NCBI RefSeq assembly: GCF_000384215.1
Contig: NZ_KB913032.1
Coordinates: 1,389,021 to 1,453,020, forward strand
Reading direction: 5' to 3'
Source: Amycolatopsis alba DSM 44262
GTDB taxonomy: Bacteria; Actinomycetota; Actinomycetes; Mycobacteriales; Pseudonocardiaceae
Length of the DNA: 64,000 nt
The notes under the pieces were generated by a model. It was not told the origin of the DNA and ran no database searches. It saw only the letters and a list, made by a program, of their open reading frames with translations. A program made the translations under genes and the position numbers. Each line of letters starts with the position of its first letter. The first letter of the stretch is position 1. This document shows, piece after piece, positions 1 to 9,314 of this stretch.

Positions 1-2
1 AC

Positions 3-1007
3 TGGCTCCGCGACGCGAAGGAGGCGCTCTCCCTCACCACCGAGGCGTTCCGCGAGGCTCCCGCCGAACTCTCCCGCTGGGTGAGCCTGCGTCAGGCGGT
101 CGGCATGGTGCGGCTGGCGATCGAGGTGTTCGAGGAGCAGCTGCCCGAGTTCGCCGCCAACGAGGCGGAACGCGCCGCGCTGATCGAGGGGATCCTGCGC
201 TACGGCAGGGAGATCGCGTTCGCCGCCGCCAACTCCTACGCCGCCGCCGCCGAGGCGCGCGGCGCCTGGGACGCGCGGCTGGAGGCGCTGGTCGTCGACG
301 GCATCGTCCGCGGTGACGCCGAGGAAGCGGTGCTCTCCCGTGCCGCCGCGCTCGGCTGGGATCCGGCCGCGCCCGCCACCGCGCTGGTCGGCACCCCGAC
401 GTCGGACGACCCGCCCGCCGTCGTGTTCGAGGTGCGCAGCCGCGCCGCCAGGGTGGGCCGTCCCGTGCTGCTTTCGGTGCAGGGATCCCGGCTGGTCGTG
501 GTCGTCGCCGGGCCCACCGACGGGAGCGTCAAGGACCGCGAGATCCTCACCAAGCTGTCCGTCGCCTTCGCCGAGGGCCCGGTCGTCGCCGGGCCGACAG
601 TGCCGACGCTCGCCGAAGCACACCACAGCGCGACCGAAGCGCTCTCCGGACTGCGTGCCGTCGTCGGCTGGCCCGGCGCGCCGCGGCCGGCGAGATCGAT
701 CGACCTGCTGCCGGAACGCGCGTTGTCCGGCGACCCCGAAGCGGAACGCCTGCTCGTGGAACAGATCGCCCGGCCGCTGGAGGAGGCGGGCCCGGCGCTG
801 CTGCGGACGGTGGAGACCTATCTCGACAGCGGCGGTGTCCTGGAAACCTGCGCGCGGACGCTGTTCGTGCATCCGAACACCGTCCGGTACCGCCTGCGGA
901 AGGCGGCCGAACTCACCGGCCGCCACGCCGCCGAATCGCGCGACGCCTGGGTGCTGAAGGTGGCGCTGACCGTGGGGCGGCTGGCCCGAGCCCGCGGCCT
1001 CTGGTGA
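3..1007 (+). CDS. fasR: PucR-type transcriptional regulator, FasR-like, 5' end outside the window
   Basis: The reading frame is open from the window edge, so the N-terminus is missing; 334 residues are visible. The last 60 residues form the PucR-type helix-turn-helix, with VHPNTVRYRLRKAAELTG as the recognition segment, preceded by a GGDEF-like/PucR middle region. The gene lies about 600 nt upstream of fabD-fabH-acpP-fabF on the same strand. That is the position of FasR, the activator of the fatty acid synthase operon in Streptomyces; the assignment rests on this context plus the HTH type. Any PucR-family regulator would share the HTH, so the name is an inference. Confidence 0.75.
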   Translation, partial: WLRDAKEALSLTTEAFREAPAELSRWVSLRQAVGMVRLAIEVFEEQLPEFAANEAERAALIEGILRYGREIAFAAANSYAAAAEARGAWDARLEALVVDGIVRGDAEEAVLSRAAALGWDPAAPATALVGTPTSDDPPAVVFEVRSRAARVGRPVLLSVQGSRLVVVVAGPTDGSVKDREILTKLSVAFAEGPVVAGPTVPTLAEAHHSATEALSGLRAVVGWPGAPRPARSIDLLPERALSGDPEAERLLVEQIARPLEEAGPALLRTVETYLDSGGVLETCARTLFVHPNTVRYRLRKAAELTGRHAAESRDAWVLKVALTVGRLARARGLW

Positions 1008-1013
1008 CGGACT

Positions 1014-1055
1014 CGTGAGTGATTTGGGTCGTTAGAACGCGACTTACCACTCACG
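1014..1055. repeat. Hairpin family F, copy 1
   Basis: The arms are CGTGAGTG and CACTCACG, with an inner GTCG/CGAC stem. The copy at 1297-1338 is close to identical, including the TTGGGTCGTT segment. It starts 7 nt after the fasR stop codon, so it may end fasR transcription, although no T-tract follows. Confidence 0.7.
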
Positions 1056-1190
1056 ACCACCCGGTACCAGCGCTTGCCCGCCTGCCGAGTTGCGAAGGTC
1101 GAGTTCCCTCGGCTGAGCCGCGTGAAGAGGGCCTTCATGCGACGCCCCTGTGACTGCTGGTGCGTCTGGGGCGCACGTGGCGGTCCCGAA

Positions 1191-1245
1191 GTCCGTGAAG
1201 GCCTCCTTCACTACCTTCAGGGTAGGCAAGGAGGCCTTCACGGAC
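1191..1245. repeat. Long palindrome, family A variant
   Basis: The arms start GTCCGTGAAGGCCTCCTT and close with the reverse complement; the centre carries a second small stem, CTACC/GGTAG. The outer arm matches copies at 5127, 23928, 40595 and 57924. Confidence 0.85.
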
Positions 1246-1296
1246 ACGCGATCCGGGTCACTGAAGGCCGCGGGCAGGGGTGGGGTCAGCGGCTGT

Positions 1297-1338
1297 CGTG
1301 AGTGCTTTGGGTCGTTCTAACGACACTTACCACTCACG
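1297..1338. repeat. Hairpin family F, copy 2
   Basis: This is the second copy of the CGTGAGTG...CACTCACG hairpin, about 283 nt from the first. The two copies bracket the family A palindrome. Confidence 0.7.
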
Positions 1339-1472
1339 ACCGCCCAAACCTGAAACAGGCAAAAAGCGCACTCGGGCACATGAAGCGACACGGCGGACTT
1401 AGTCGGCCTTCGCGGTCTCCGGTAAACCCGATGGTAACTCTGCGCAGTGATGGACCTCATAGGGAAAGCTGG

Positions 1473-1501
1473 TTGAACCCGACAAGGCTTTTGGGTTAAG
1501 C
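1473..1501 (+). promoter_or_regulatory. Candidate promoter for the fab operon
   Basis: A TTGAAC hexamer is followed after 17 nt by TTAAGC. The spacing fits a sigma-70 type promoter and would give a leader of about 100 nt before fabD. The -10 match is modest and no start site is proven. Confidence 0.3.
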
Positions 1502-1606
1502 GCGGAGATCAGCTTGGCACTTTTGGAGGGTTCCGACAATTACGTAGGCCGGACTTGGTGAGCGTCGGCATCACGACCATGGTGGCCGAGAGTGTTCCCT
1601 AGTGGG

Positions 1607-2533
1607 GTGACAGCAGCAGTCCTCGCCCCCGGTCAGGGTTCCCAAGCCCCAGGCATGCTCTCCCCTTGGCTCGAGCTCGACGGCGCCCGCGCGCGCGTCG
1701 AAGCCTGGTCCGAGCGGGCCGGTCTCGATCTCGTCCGCCTCGGCACCGAAGCGGACGCCGAAGAGATCCAGGACACCGCGATCACGCAGCCGCTGATCGT
1801 GGCGCTGTCACTGCTGGCCTTCGAGCACCTTCAGCGTGCGGCCCCGGTCGCCGCGGACGCGCCGGTCGCCGGGCACTCCGTCGGCGAGCTGGCCGCCGCC
1901 GCCATCGCCGGGGTGCTGAGCCCCGAAGACGCCGTCGCGCTGGCCGCCGTCCGCGGCGCGGAGATGGCGAAGGCGTGCGCACTGGAGCCCACGAGCATGG
2001 CCGCGGTCATGCTCGGCGACCCGGAGCAGGTCGTCGCCTGGCTCGACGGCCACGGCCTCGCCGCGGCGAACCGCAACGGCGCAGGCCAGATCGTCGCCTC
2101 CGGTGCCGCCGACGCGATCGAGAGGATCGTGGCCGAGCCGCTGGAGGGCACCAAGGTCCGCGCGCTCAAGGTCGCGGGCGCCTTCCACACCTCCTACATG
2201 GCACCCGCGCGTGAAGCGCTGGCCGCCCACGCTGCGAAGATCACCCCGGCGGACCCGACGCGTCCGCTGCTGTCGAACGCCGACGGCCAGGTCGTCACCA
2301 GCGGGGCCGAATACCTCGACCGGCTGGTCAAGCAGGTCACAAGCCCGGTGCGCTGGGATCTGACCATGGACGGTCTGGTCTCCGCGGGCGTCACCTCGAC
2401 GCTCGAACTGCCGCCGGCGGGCACGCTGACCGGGCTGGTCAAGCGGCAGCTCAAGGGAACCGTGACCACCACCATCGCACTGAAGACACCCGCCGAGCTG
2501 GCGAAACTTCAGGGGCAGGAGGACGCTTCGTGA
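1607..2533 (+). CDS. fabD: Malonyl-CoA:ACP transacylase
   Basis: FabD moves malonate from CoA to acyl carrier protein in the cytosol, giving the extender unit for type II fatty acid synthesis. The 308-residue protein begins with the family's APGQGSQ segment, has the nucleophile Ser91 in GHSVG and the partner His194 in AGAFHTSYM. The GTG at 1607 puts APGQGSQ at the usual distance from the N-terminus; a GTG five codons upstream (1592) is in frame but gives an atypical extension. The stop overlaps the fabH start as GTGA, so the two are probably translationally coupled. First gene of the fabD-fabH-acpP-fabF operon. Confidence 0.93.
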   Translation: MTAAVLAPGQGSQAPGMLSPWLELDGARARVEAWSERAGLDLVRLGTEADAEEIQDTAITQPLIVALSLLAFEHLQRAAPVAADAPVAGHSVGELAAAAIAGVLSPEDAVALAAVRGAEMAKACALEPTSMAAVMLGDPEQVVAWLDGHGLAAANRNGAGQIVASGAADAIERIVAEPLEGTKVRALKVAGAFHTSYMAPAREALAAHAAKITPADPTRPLLSNADGQVVTSGAEYLDRLVKQVTSPVRWDLTMDGLVSAGVTSTLELPPAGTLTGLVKRQLKGTVTTTIALKTPAELAKLQGQEDAS

Positions 2534-3513
2534 CCGACCGATCCACCTTGCTGCAGGCGCAGGGCGCCGCCGGGACCCGCATCCTCGGTGTCGGAAGCTT
2601 CCAGCCCGAGAAGATCGTGACCAACGACGATCTCTCGAAGATCATGGACACCAACGACCAGTGGATCCGCGAGCGGGTCGGCATCGTCGAGCGCCGGTTC
2701 GCCGAAAAGGACGAGTCGCTGGTCGACATGGCGGTCAAAGCGGGCACCGCCGCACTGGCCGACGCCGGCGTGGATCCGTCCGAAGTGGACACGGTCATCC
2801 TGCCGAACTGCACGATGCCCACCCAGATCCCGAACGCCGCCGCCCAGGTCGCGGACCGGATCGGCATCACGCATCCGGCCGCTTTCGACCTCAACGCCGC
2901 TTGTGCCGGTTTCTGCTACGGCCTCGGTGTCGCGTCCGACCTCATCCGGGCGGGCAGCGCGAAGAAGGCGCTCGTCATCGGTGCCGAGAAGCTCACCGAC
3001 CACGTCGACCCGGTCGACCGCGGGAACGCGATCATCTTCGCCGACGGAGCGGGCGCGGCGGTGGTCGGCGCGGCCGACACGGCGCAGATCGGCCCGGTCT
3101 CCTGGGGCAGCGCCGGCGAGCACGTCGACCTGATCTACATGCGCGACGACCGGTGGATCTACCAGGAGGGCCAGTCGGTCTTCCGGTGGGCGACCACGCA
3201 GATCGCGCCGATCGCCTTGCGGGCGCTGGAACTGGCCGGGCTCGAACCGTCCGATGTGGACGTCCTGATCCCGCACCAGGCCAACCTGCGGATCGTCGAA
3301 GCCATCGCCAAGAAGCTGCGGGCCAAGGGCGCCCGCGAGGACATGGTCGTGGCCGACGACATCAGGTACTCGGGCAACACCTCGTCCGCGTCCATCCCCC
3401 TCGCGCTGGACCACATGCGCAAGGCGGGCACCGCGAAGCAGGGCGACGTCGTACTCGCCGTCGGCTTCGGGGCCGGACTCTCCTACGCGGGCCAGGCCTT
3501 CATCTGCCCGTGA
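2530..3513 (+). CDS. fabH: 3-oxoacyl-ACP synthase III
   Basis: KAS III condenses an acyl-CoA primer with malonyl-ACP and so starts fatty acid chains; in actinomycetes it sets the share of branched primers. The 327-residue protein has the Cys-His-Asn triad: Cys125 in NAACAGFC, His249 in IPHQAN and Asn283 in YSGNTSS. The GTG start overlaps the fabD stop by 4 nt. acpP follows after about 70 nt. Length and motifs are typical. Confidence 0.94.
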   Translation: MTDRSTLLQAQGAAGTRILGVGSFQPEKIVTNDDLSKIMDTNDQWIRERVGIVERRFAEKDESLVDMAVKAGTAALADAGVDPSEVDTVILPNCTMPTQIPNAAAQVADRIGITHPAAFDLNAACAGFCYGLGVASDLIRAGSAKKALVIGAEKLTDHVDPVDRGNAIIFADGAGAAVVGAADTAQIGPVSWGSAGEHVDLIYMRDDRWIYQEGQSVFRWATTQIAPIALRALELAGLEPSDVDVLIPHQANLRIVEAIAKKLRAKGAREDMVVADDIRYSGNTSSASIPLALDHMRKAGTAKQGDVVLAVGFGAGLSYAGQAFICP

Positions 3514-3581
3514 TGAATACTTCCCCCGCGGGCACCGTGTCCGCAGGGCAGCCGAAAGCATCACCGAGAAGGGAACAACCA

Positions 3582-3827
3582 GTGGCAGACAACGCAGAGA
3601 TCCTCGCCGGCCTCGCCGAGATCGTCGAAGAGGTCGCCGGTGTGGCGCAGGACGACGTGACCGCCGAGAAGTCCTTCGTGGACGACCTCGACATCGACTC
3701 GCTGTCCATGGTGGAGATCGCTGTTCAGGCCGAGGACAAGTTCGGCGTCAAGATCCCGGACGACGAGCTGGCGAACCTGAAGACCGTTGGCGACGCGGTG
3801 AACTACGTGTCGGCCAACTCCAAGTAA
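3582..3827 (+). CDS. acpP: Acyl carrier protein
   Basis: This 81-residue acidic protein carries the growing acyl chain on phosphopantetheine. Ser40 in DIDSLSMVE is the attachment site. The GTG at 3582 is chosen because a GAGAAGGGA ribosome-binding site lies 8-15 nt upstream and the product has normal ACP length. It sits between fabH and fabF, the usual actinobacterial order. Confidence 0.95.
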   Translation: MADNAEILAGLAEIVEEVAGVAQDDVTAEKSFVDDLDIDSLSMVEIAVQAEDKFGVKIPDDELANLKTVGDAVNYVSANSK

Positions 3828-3867
3828 GTCCGACTTCTTGAATGGCGCCGACCTTGGGGAGACTCCA

Positions 3868-5118
3868 ATGAGCAACATCGACGTCGTGATCACCGGGATG
3901 GGCGCGACCACGCCGCTCGGCGGGGACGTCGCGTCCACGTGGGACGGACTGCTCGCCGGGGCGAGCGGGATCCGCCGCATCGAAGCCGACTGGGTCGACG
4001 AACTCGAGCTGCCGGTGAAGATCGGCGCCATGCTCGCCGTCGACCCGTCCGAAGTCCTGCCTCGGGTCCAGGCCCGGCGGCTGGACCGCTGTGAGCAGGT
4101 GGCGATCATCGCCGCCCGCCAGGCTTGGGCGGACGCGGGTTTCGAGCAGCCGACCGATGAGCATCAGGATGTGGAACCCGAGCGCCTCGGGGTGACCATC
4201 GGTACCGGTGTCGGCGGTCCGGTCACCCTGATCTCCCAGAACGACCTTCTGCACAAGCAGGGACTCCGCAAGGTCTCCCCGCTGACCGTGCCGATGCTGA
4301 TGCCGAACGGCCCCGCCGCGCACGTCGGGATCGACCTGAAGGCGCGTGCCGGTGTGCACTCGCCCGCGTCGGCCTGCGCGTCGGGCGCGGAAGGCATCGC
4401 CGCCGGCTACGAGATGATCCGCTCGGGCCGCGCCGACGTCGTGGTCGCCGGTGGGGCCGAATCGTGCATCCACCCGATCACCCTGGCGGGCTTCGCCCAG
4501 GCGCGGACGGTCTCCACCCGCAACGACGACCCGACGAAGGCGTCCAGGCCGTTCGACGTGAACCGTGACGGTTTCGTCCTCGGCGAGGGCTCCGGTGTCG
4601 TGATCCTGGAGCGGGCGGACCGCGCCAAGGCCCGCAACGCGCGGATCTACGCGCAGCTGAGCGGGTACGGGATCACTTCGGACGCCTATCACATCACGGG
4701 CAACCACCCGGAGGGCATCGGCCAGATCACCGCCATGCGGCAGGCGATGACGATGGCCGGGGTCTCCCCTGCCGACGTCGGCCACGTCAACGCGCACGCG
4801 ACCTCGACGGTCGTCGGTGACGTCGGCGAGGCCGCGGCGATCCGTAACGCCGTCGGCGAGCACGCCGTGGTGACCGCCCCCAAGGGCGCGCTCGGCCACC
4901 TGGTCGGCGGTGCGGGCGCGGTCGAGGGCATCGCCACGATCCTGGCGATCTACCACGGCCTGATCCCGGCGACGCTGAACCTCGAGGACCTGGACCCGAA
5001 GGTGCAGCTCGACGTCGTCTCCGGTGAGGCGCGCAAGGTCGAACTGGGCGCGGCGATCAGCAACTCGTTCGGTTTCGGCGGGCACAACACGGCTCTGCTG
5101 TTCACTCCGGCGGCCTGA
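3868..5118 (+). CDS. fabF: 3-oxoacyl-ACP synthase II
   Basis: KAS II elongates acyl-ACP by decarboxylative condensation with malonyl-ACP. The 416-residue protein has the Cys-His-His triad: Cys170 in SACASGAEG, His310 in NAHATST and His344 in LGHLVGGAG. The ATG at 3868 follows a GGGGAG ribosome-binding site; a TTG 10 codons upstream (3838) is less likely. Last gene of the operon; three palindromes lie in the convergent gap to ctpE. Confidence 0.94.
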   Translation: MSNIDVVITGMGATTPLGGDVASTWDGLLAGASGIRRIEADWVDELELPVKIGAMLAVDPSEVLPRVQARRLDRCEQVAIIAARQAWADAGFEQPTDEHQDVEPERLGVTIGTGVGGPVTLISQNDLLHKQGLRKVSPLTVPMLMPNGPAAHVGIDLKARAGVHSPASACASGAEGIAAGYEMIRSGRADVVVAGGAESCIHPITLAGFAQARTVSTRNDDPTKASRPFDVNRDGFVLGEGSGVVILERADRAKARNARIYAQLSGYGITSDAYHITGNHPEGIGQITAMRQAMTMAGVSPADVGHVNAHATSTVVGDVGEAAAIRNAVGEHAVVTAPKGALGHLVGGAGAVEGIATILAIYHGLIPATLNLEDLDPKVQLDVVSGEARKVELGAAISNSFGFGGHNTALLFTPAA

Positions 5119-5126
5119 TTTCAGTA

Positions 5127-5175
5127 CGTGAAGGCCTCCTTCGCTACCTTGAGGGTAGGCAAGGAGGCCTTCACG
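5127..5175. repeat. Long palindrome, family A variant
   Basis: The arms start CGTGAAGGCCTCCTT, with the same inner CTACC/GGTAG stem as the copy at 1191. It begins 9 nt after the fabF stop, so it may act as a terminator. Confidence 0.85.
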
Positions 5176-5210
5176 GACATCGCTTTCGCGGTCTGGCGCT
5201 GAGCCGAGAG

Positions 5211-5267
5211 GTGTCGCGAAAGCCACTTTCGAGACGTCTGGTGTCCCGAGAGTGGCTTTCGCGACAC
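5211..5267. repeat. Nested palindrome, family B copy 1
   Basis: The outer arms are GTGTCGCGAAAGCCACTTTC and its complement with small mismatches. Related copies lie at 18474, 23831 and 58051. Confidence 0.8.
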
Positions 5268-5290
5268 CCAAGGTCAAAGCGCGACAGCCA

Positions 5291-5315
5291 GTACGTGAAG
5301 GGGGGCTTCACGTAC
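5291..5315. terminator. Short perfect palindrome at the ctpE 3' end
   Basis: Arms of 10 nt (GTACGTGAAG and its complement) enclose five G residues. It lies 8 nt past the ctpE stop, where a terminator is expected, but no T-tract follows. Confidence 0.5.
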
Positions 5316-5322
5316 TTCCGGG

Positions 5323-7683
5323 TCAGGCCTCGGAGCGCTTCACCAGATGCCGCCCGATCCACCAGGCGGCCTCCACCAGCACGATCCCCACCCCGGCGCA
5401 CGCGAACGCCGAAAGCGTGTACGCGCTCACGCTCGGGTCCAGCGCGAAGAACTTCTGCGTGAACGGGATCAGGAACAGCGCGAGCGTCAGCACGACCATC
5501 CCGCCGATCAGCAGGATCTTCCACCACCGGTACGGCCGTGCGACGATCCCGAGCACCCACAGGGCGATCGTGATGAGCGTGATCAGCGCCGTGGTCCCAG
5601 CCTGGATCTTGTCCAGTTCGGACTGTCCGGATCCCTTGTAGACCAGCAGGTAACTGACGAACGTCGCCGCGGCGATGACCAGGCCCGCGGGCACGGCCAT
5701 CCGCATCACCCGGCCGACGAAGCCGCTGCGGGCGCGTTCGTTGTTCGGCGCCAGCGAAAGCACGAAGGCGGGCAGGCCGATCGTGAACCACGCGGTGATC
5801 GTGATGTGCCGCGGCAGGAACGGGAACGGCACCTGCGCGATGCCGACCATCAGCGCCAGCAGCACCGAGTAGACCGTCTTGGTGAGGAACAGGTTCGAGA
5901 CGCGCTCGATGTTGCCGATCACCCGCCGGCCCTCGGCGACGACGTGCGGCAGGGTGGCGAACTTGTCGTCCAGCAGCACGATCTGCGCGACCGCGCGGGT
6001 GGCCGGGCTGCCGGCGCCCATGGCGACACCGATGTCCGCGTCCTTCAGCGCGAGGACGTCGTTCACGCCGTCGCCGGTCATCGCGACGGTGTGCCCCTTG
6101 GACTGCAGCGCACCGACCATCGCGCGTTTCTGCAGCGGCGTCACGCGGCCGAAGACGGCGCGCTCCTCCACGGTGTCGGCCAGCTTTTCGGCGTCCTCCG
6201 GCAGTTTCCGCGCGTCGACGGGCTTGTCCGCGCCCGGCAGGTCGAGGGTGCCCGCGACCGCGCCCACCGAGATGGCGTTGTCTCCGGAGATGACCTTGAC
6301 CGCGACGTTCTGATGCGCGAAGAAGTCCAAAGTGTCCTTCGCGTCGGGGCGGACCTTCTGCTCCAGCACCACGAGCGCGACCGGTTCGATGTTTCCGGGG
6401 CCCTCGGCCGCGTCGACGGCCCGCTCGGCACGGCCCAGCAGCAGGACGCGCAGACCGCGCGAGCCGATCTTCTCGGCCTCTGCCCGGTGCTCCCCCTCCG
6501 GCAGCAGGACGTCGGCCGCGCCGAGGACCCAGTCGCCGTCGGCGCCGAACGACGCACCGCTCCACTTGCGCGCCGAAGAGAACGGCATGGTCGTGGTGAC
6601 CCGCCAGCCCGGATCGGTCCCGTGCGCCTCGGCGATCGCCTGCAGGCTCGCGTTGGGACGGGGATCGGCGGCGGCGAGCGCGGCCAGCACGTCGTCCACC
6701 GGATGGCCCGGCGTGATCTCCCGGACCTCGGAAAGCCGCATCGCGTTCTCGGTGAGCGTGCCGGTCTTGTCCGCGCACACCACGTCGACCCTGGCGAGTC
6801 CCTCGATCGCCGGGAGTTCCTGCACCAGGCACTGGCGCTTGCCGAGCCGGATGACGCCGACCGCCAGCGCGACACTGGTCATCAGCACCAGGCCTTCGGG
6901 CACCATCGGCACGAGCGCCGCGACCATGCCGCGCAGCGCGTCCGGCCACGCCTGGTCGCCCGCGAGCTGGTTGTAGATGGTCAGCGCGCCCGCCGGGACG
7001 AGCAGGTAGGTGATGAACTTGAGAATCTTGTCGATGCCCTGCCGCAGTTCCGACTTCACCAGCGTGAACTTGCTGGCCTCCGCGGCCAGTTTCGCCGCGT
7101 AGGACTCGTCGCCGATGACGTCCGCGCGGTAGGTGCCGCTGCCCGCGACGACGAAGCTGCCGGACAGCACCTTGTCGCCGGGCTGCTTGACCACCGGGTC
7201 GGATTCCCCGGTCAGCAGCGACTCGTCGACCTCCAGCGCGTCGGCCGTCAGCGCCGGGCCGTCGACGACGATCTTGTCGCCGGGTCCCAGTTCGACGAGG
7301 TCCCCGAGGACGACGTCTTCCGGGGCGATCTCGGCGCTCTGCCCGTCCCGGCGGACCGTCGGCTTCGCCTGCCCGACGATGGCGAGCCGTTCCAAAGTCC
7401 GCTTCGCCCGGAGTTCCTGGATGATGCCGACCGCGCTGTTGACGATGATCAGTCCGCCGAACAACCCGTCGATGAAGTACCCCGTCGACAGGATGAGGAC
7501 GAACAGCACGCCGTAGATCGCGTTGATCCGGGTGAAGACATTCGCGCGGATGATCTCGCCGGTGGTCCGGCTGGTCTTCGTCGAGACCGTGTTCGTCTGG
7601 CCCGCGGCCACCCGTTGGGCGACCTCTTCGCTGCTGAGCCCCCTCGAGGCGTCGGTCAGCACGGACGGCTGGTCAATTGCCAT
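5323..7683 (-). CDS. ctpE: Cation-transporting P-type ATPase, CtpE-like
   Basis: A membrane pump that moves a cation with ATP through an aspartyl-phosphate intermediate. The 786-residue protein has the actuator TGES at 158-161, the membrane motif PEGLV at 262-266, the phosphorylated Asp305 in DKTGTLT, and the hinge GDGVND at 537-542, followed by six or so C-terminal membrane segments. The wording around PEGLV and the phosphorylation loop recalls mycobacterial CtpE, linked to calcium uptake; the ion cannot be read from sequence. No N-terminal metal-binding domain is present. A TAGAGT hexamer ends 7 nt before the ATG, suggesting a leaderless message. Convergent with fabF. Confidence 0.85.
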   Translation of the reverse strand: MAIDQPSVLTDASRGLSSEEVAQRVAAGQTNTVSTKTSRTTGEIIRANVFTRINAIYGVLFVLILSTGYFIDGLFGGLIIVNSAVGIIQELRAKRTLERLAIVGQAKPTVRRDGQSAEIAPEDVVLGDLVELGPGDKIVVDGPALTADALEVDESLLTGESDPVVKQPGDKVLSGSFVVAGSGTYRADVIGDESYAAKLAAEASKFTLVKSELRQGIDKILKFITYLLVPAGALTIYNQLAGDQAWPDALRGMVAALVPMVPEGLVLMTSVALAVGVIRLGKRQCLVQELPAIEGLARVDVVCADKTGTLTENAMRLSEVREITPGHPVDDVLAALAAADPRPNASLQAIAEAHGTDPGWRVTTTMPFSSARKWSGASFGADGDWVLGAADVLLPEGEHRAEAEKIGSRGLRVLLLGRAERAVDAAEGPGNIEPVALVVLEQKVRPDAKDTLDFFAHQNVAVKVISGDNAISVGAVAGTLDLPGADKPVDARKLPEDAEKLADTVEERAVFGRVTPLQKRAMVGALQSKGHTVAMTGDGVNDVLALKDADIGVAMGAGSPATRAVAQIVLLDDKFATLPHVVAEGRRVIGNIERVSNLFLTKTVYSVLLALMVGIAQVPFPFLPRHITITAWFTIGLPAFVLSLAPNNERARSGFVGRVMRMAVPAGLVIAAATFVSYLLVYKGSGQSELDKIQAGTTALITLITIALWVLGIVARPYRWWKILLIGGMVVLTLALFLIPFTQKFFALDPSVSAYTLSAFACAGVGIVLVEAAWWIGRHLVKRSEA

Positions 7684-7749
7684 GCCCGCGACTCTATTCG
7701 GCCCCGGCTCACGCCCGCGTCAGCCTGGGGGACCATGTCGACCCTTACT

Positions 7750-8343
7750 TCAGCATCTTTCGTGTTCGGGGTTCGTACCGCCATCGGTGGTGTCGACGCG
7801 CCAAGACCCGTTCTCCAGCCGCAGCGGCAGCACCAGCCGCCAGCGGATGCACCCCTCCGGCAGGTACACGGGCGCGTCCTCGACGTCCTGTGTGCTGGTG
7901 AAGGCCACCAGTACCCGGAGCGTGTTCGGCGCGCCCGGCTCGATGCGGTAGACGAGGATGGTGCCGTCCCGAGTGGACTGATAGTCCTTTTTCCACTCCG
8001 CCGGGGTCTTGGTCTTCGCCCGTTCGCGGCTGACCACCGAAGTCCACTTCGGATAGTCGCGACCGTTGATGGAGTCGAAATATCCCTGCAGTACCTGCCG
8101 GACACTCTGGTACTGCGGATGCGCGAAGACGTCGGGGGTCACCTCGACGGCGGGCGAGCCCGGCTGTTCCCCCGGCGCGACGGACGTCGGCAAGTCGCTG
8201 ACGAGCGGCTCGGTGGGCGCTGCCTCCGGGCGGAGGTAGAGGTCACGTGCCAGCAGCCCGACGCCGACGGTCAAGGAGATCACGACCACGAGGACGGGGA
8301 TCAGCCACCGCTGGCGAGAGAGGGGGCGAGGCTGGGCGGTCAC
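7750..8343 (-). CDS. Membrane-anchored protein of unknown function
   Basis: This 197-residue protein has one membrane segment at about 13-32, a short proline-rich linker, and an extracytoplasmic domain whose first part (YFDSINGRDYPKWTSV) looks like a cystatin/NTF2-like fold. That fold reading is an inference. The GTG start follows TAACCT by 6 nt, suggesting a leaderless transcript. It lies between ctpE and the DUF3145 gene on the same strand. I do not recognise a function. Confidence 0.75.
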   Translation of the reverse strand: MTAQPRPLSRQRWLIPVLVVVISLTVGVGLLARDLYLRPEAAPTEPLVSDLPTSVAPGEQPGSPAVEVTPDVFAHPQYQSVRQVLQGYFDSINGRDYPKWTSVVSRERAKTKTPAEWKKDYQSTRDGTILVYRIEPGAPNTLRVLVAFTSTQDVEDAPVYLPEGCIRWRLVLPLRLENGSWRVDTTDGGTNPEHERC

Positions 8344-8385
8344 CCTGAAAGGTTAGCCGCCCGCCTCTTCCGTCCTCACCGGCGT

Positions 8386-8889
8386 CTACCCGACTTGGTG
8401 CAGCCAGGTGACCGGGGCGCCGTCACCGGCGTGCCGGTACGGTTCGAGCGCTTCGTCCCAGTTGGCGGCGAGGAGCTCGTCGAGCTTGTGCGCCAGGGAT
8501 TCACCGGCGCGGACCTTGCTCACGAGGGCTCGCAACTGGTCCTCGCCCACGACGATGTCGCCGTTGGCACTGGTCCTGCCGTGCCACAGGCCGAGGCCCG
8601 GAGCGAAACAGAACCTCTCACCGTCGACCCCCGCACTGGGCTCTTCGGTGACTTCGAACCGGATCATCGGCCACGCCTTGAGCGCGGACGCCAGCTTTCC
8701 GCCGGTGCCCGAAGGCGCACGCCAACCACATTCGGCGCGGAGCTGTCCTGGACTGGCGGGCTGCGCCGTCCACTTCAACTCGACTCGGGCCCCGAGGGTG
8801 CCCGAAATAGCCCACTCGACGTGCGGACAGACCGCAGACGGCGACGAGTGGACGTACACCACGCCACGGGTGTTGCCACGGGTGCTCAC
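8386..8889 (-). CDS. DUF3145 family protein
   Basis: A 167-residue actinobacterial protein of unknown function. Recognisable features are VVYVHSSPSAVCPHVEWA near the N-terminus, a tryptophan-rich core with WTAQPASPGQL, and the C-terminal DELLAANWDEALEPYRHAG. Members of this family sit beside fabF in Streptomyces. Here the gene stays near fab but is separated by ctpE and a small membrane protein, and points the other way. No signal peptide or membrane segment is seen. Confidence 0.85.
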   Translation of the reverse strand: MSTRGNTRGVVYVHSSPSAVCPHVEWAISGTLGARVELKWTAQPASPGQLRAECGWRAPSGTGGKLASALKAWPMIRFEVTEEPSAGVDGERFCFAPGLGLWHGRTSANGDIVVGEDQLRALVSKVRAGESLAHKLDELLAANWDEALEPYRHAGDGAPVTWLHQVG

Positions 8890-9314
8890 TGCTGACCTCC
8901 GCTACTCGACGAGGGGCGTCTTCCCCTACGACCTCGCGAGTTGTGCTGGTCAGGTGGCTCGTGCCGCCTCCCGGTACGCGTGAGCACATTGTGCACCCCA
9001 ACTGTGCTGTTTGGCCACATGAACACCACAAGTCGCACCTGATTGGGACGCGGGACTCCTGCACTGGCCCCCTTCTTTCGGCAGGGCCGGGGAAAAGATC
9101 CCGTCACGGGGGTTACCCCAGGGACGGCAATTGTGCCGCCCTGCCGAGCGAGCGCGGTGACCTGGGTGACAAGACACCGCACTCGCGTGATCAGACCCGG
9201 AACTCACGTGATCGGAAGCGGGACTCACGTGATCAGACGAGTCACGTGTCTGATCACGCGAGTTCGCCGCCTGATCACGCGAGTCCCGCTTTCCGTCCCG
9301 GACCCTTGCCGACC
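8890..9314. other. Leader and repeat region upstream of the DUF3145 gene
   Basis: No gene is visible. It holds a hairpin with CCGTC/GACGG outer arms and a GGGG/CCCC inner stem near 9097-9126, and the 21-nt repeat block at 9181-9284. The half next to 8889 would be the DUF3145 promoter or leader. I looked for a known riboswitch and could not support one. Confidence 0.5.
9181..9284. repeat. 21-nt repeat block, family E copy 1
   Basis: Five contiguous units of 21 nt: three read ACTCRCGTGATC-type, then two read as the reverse complement, ending TGATCACGCGAGT. The block can fold back on itself as one large stem. It lies just beyond the 3' end of the subtilase gene at 9315. Confidence 0.8.

Larger units (their letters stand above)
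1008..1606. other. Intergenic region before fabD with three palindromes
   Basis: No convincing gene is present in these 600 nt. The stretch holds two related 42-nt hairpins (1014-1055 and 1297-1338) on either side of one long palindrome (1191-1245), then a possible promoter near 1473 and the leader of fabD. A short hairpin with AACCC/GGGTT arms lies near 1476-1497. A FasR-binding site would be expected here, but I could not recognise one. Confidence 0.6.

Noticed and set aside
1302..1499. A 65-residue open frame before fabD
   Set aside because: It starts inside a hairpin, has no ribosome-binding site or codon bias, and matches nothing I recognise.
5347..8895. A very long open frame on the plus strand across ctpE and DUF3145
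   Set aside because: It lies antisense to well-supported genes and gives an Arg/Asp-rich product typical of a shadow frame in high-GC DNA.
8890..9130. A riboswitch upstream of the DUF3145 gene
   Set aside because: A GC-rich hairpin is present, but no conserved core of a known class could be identified.
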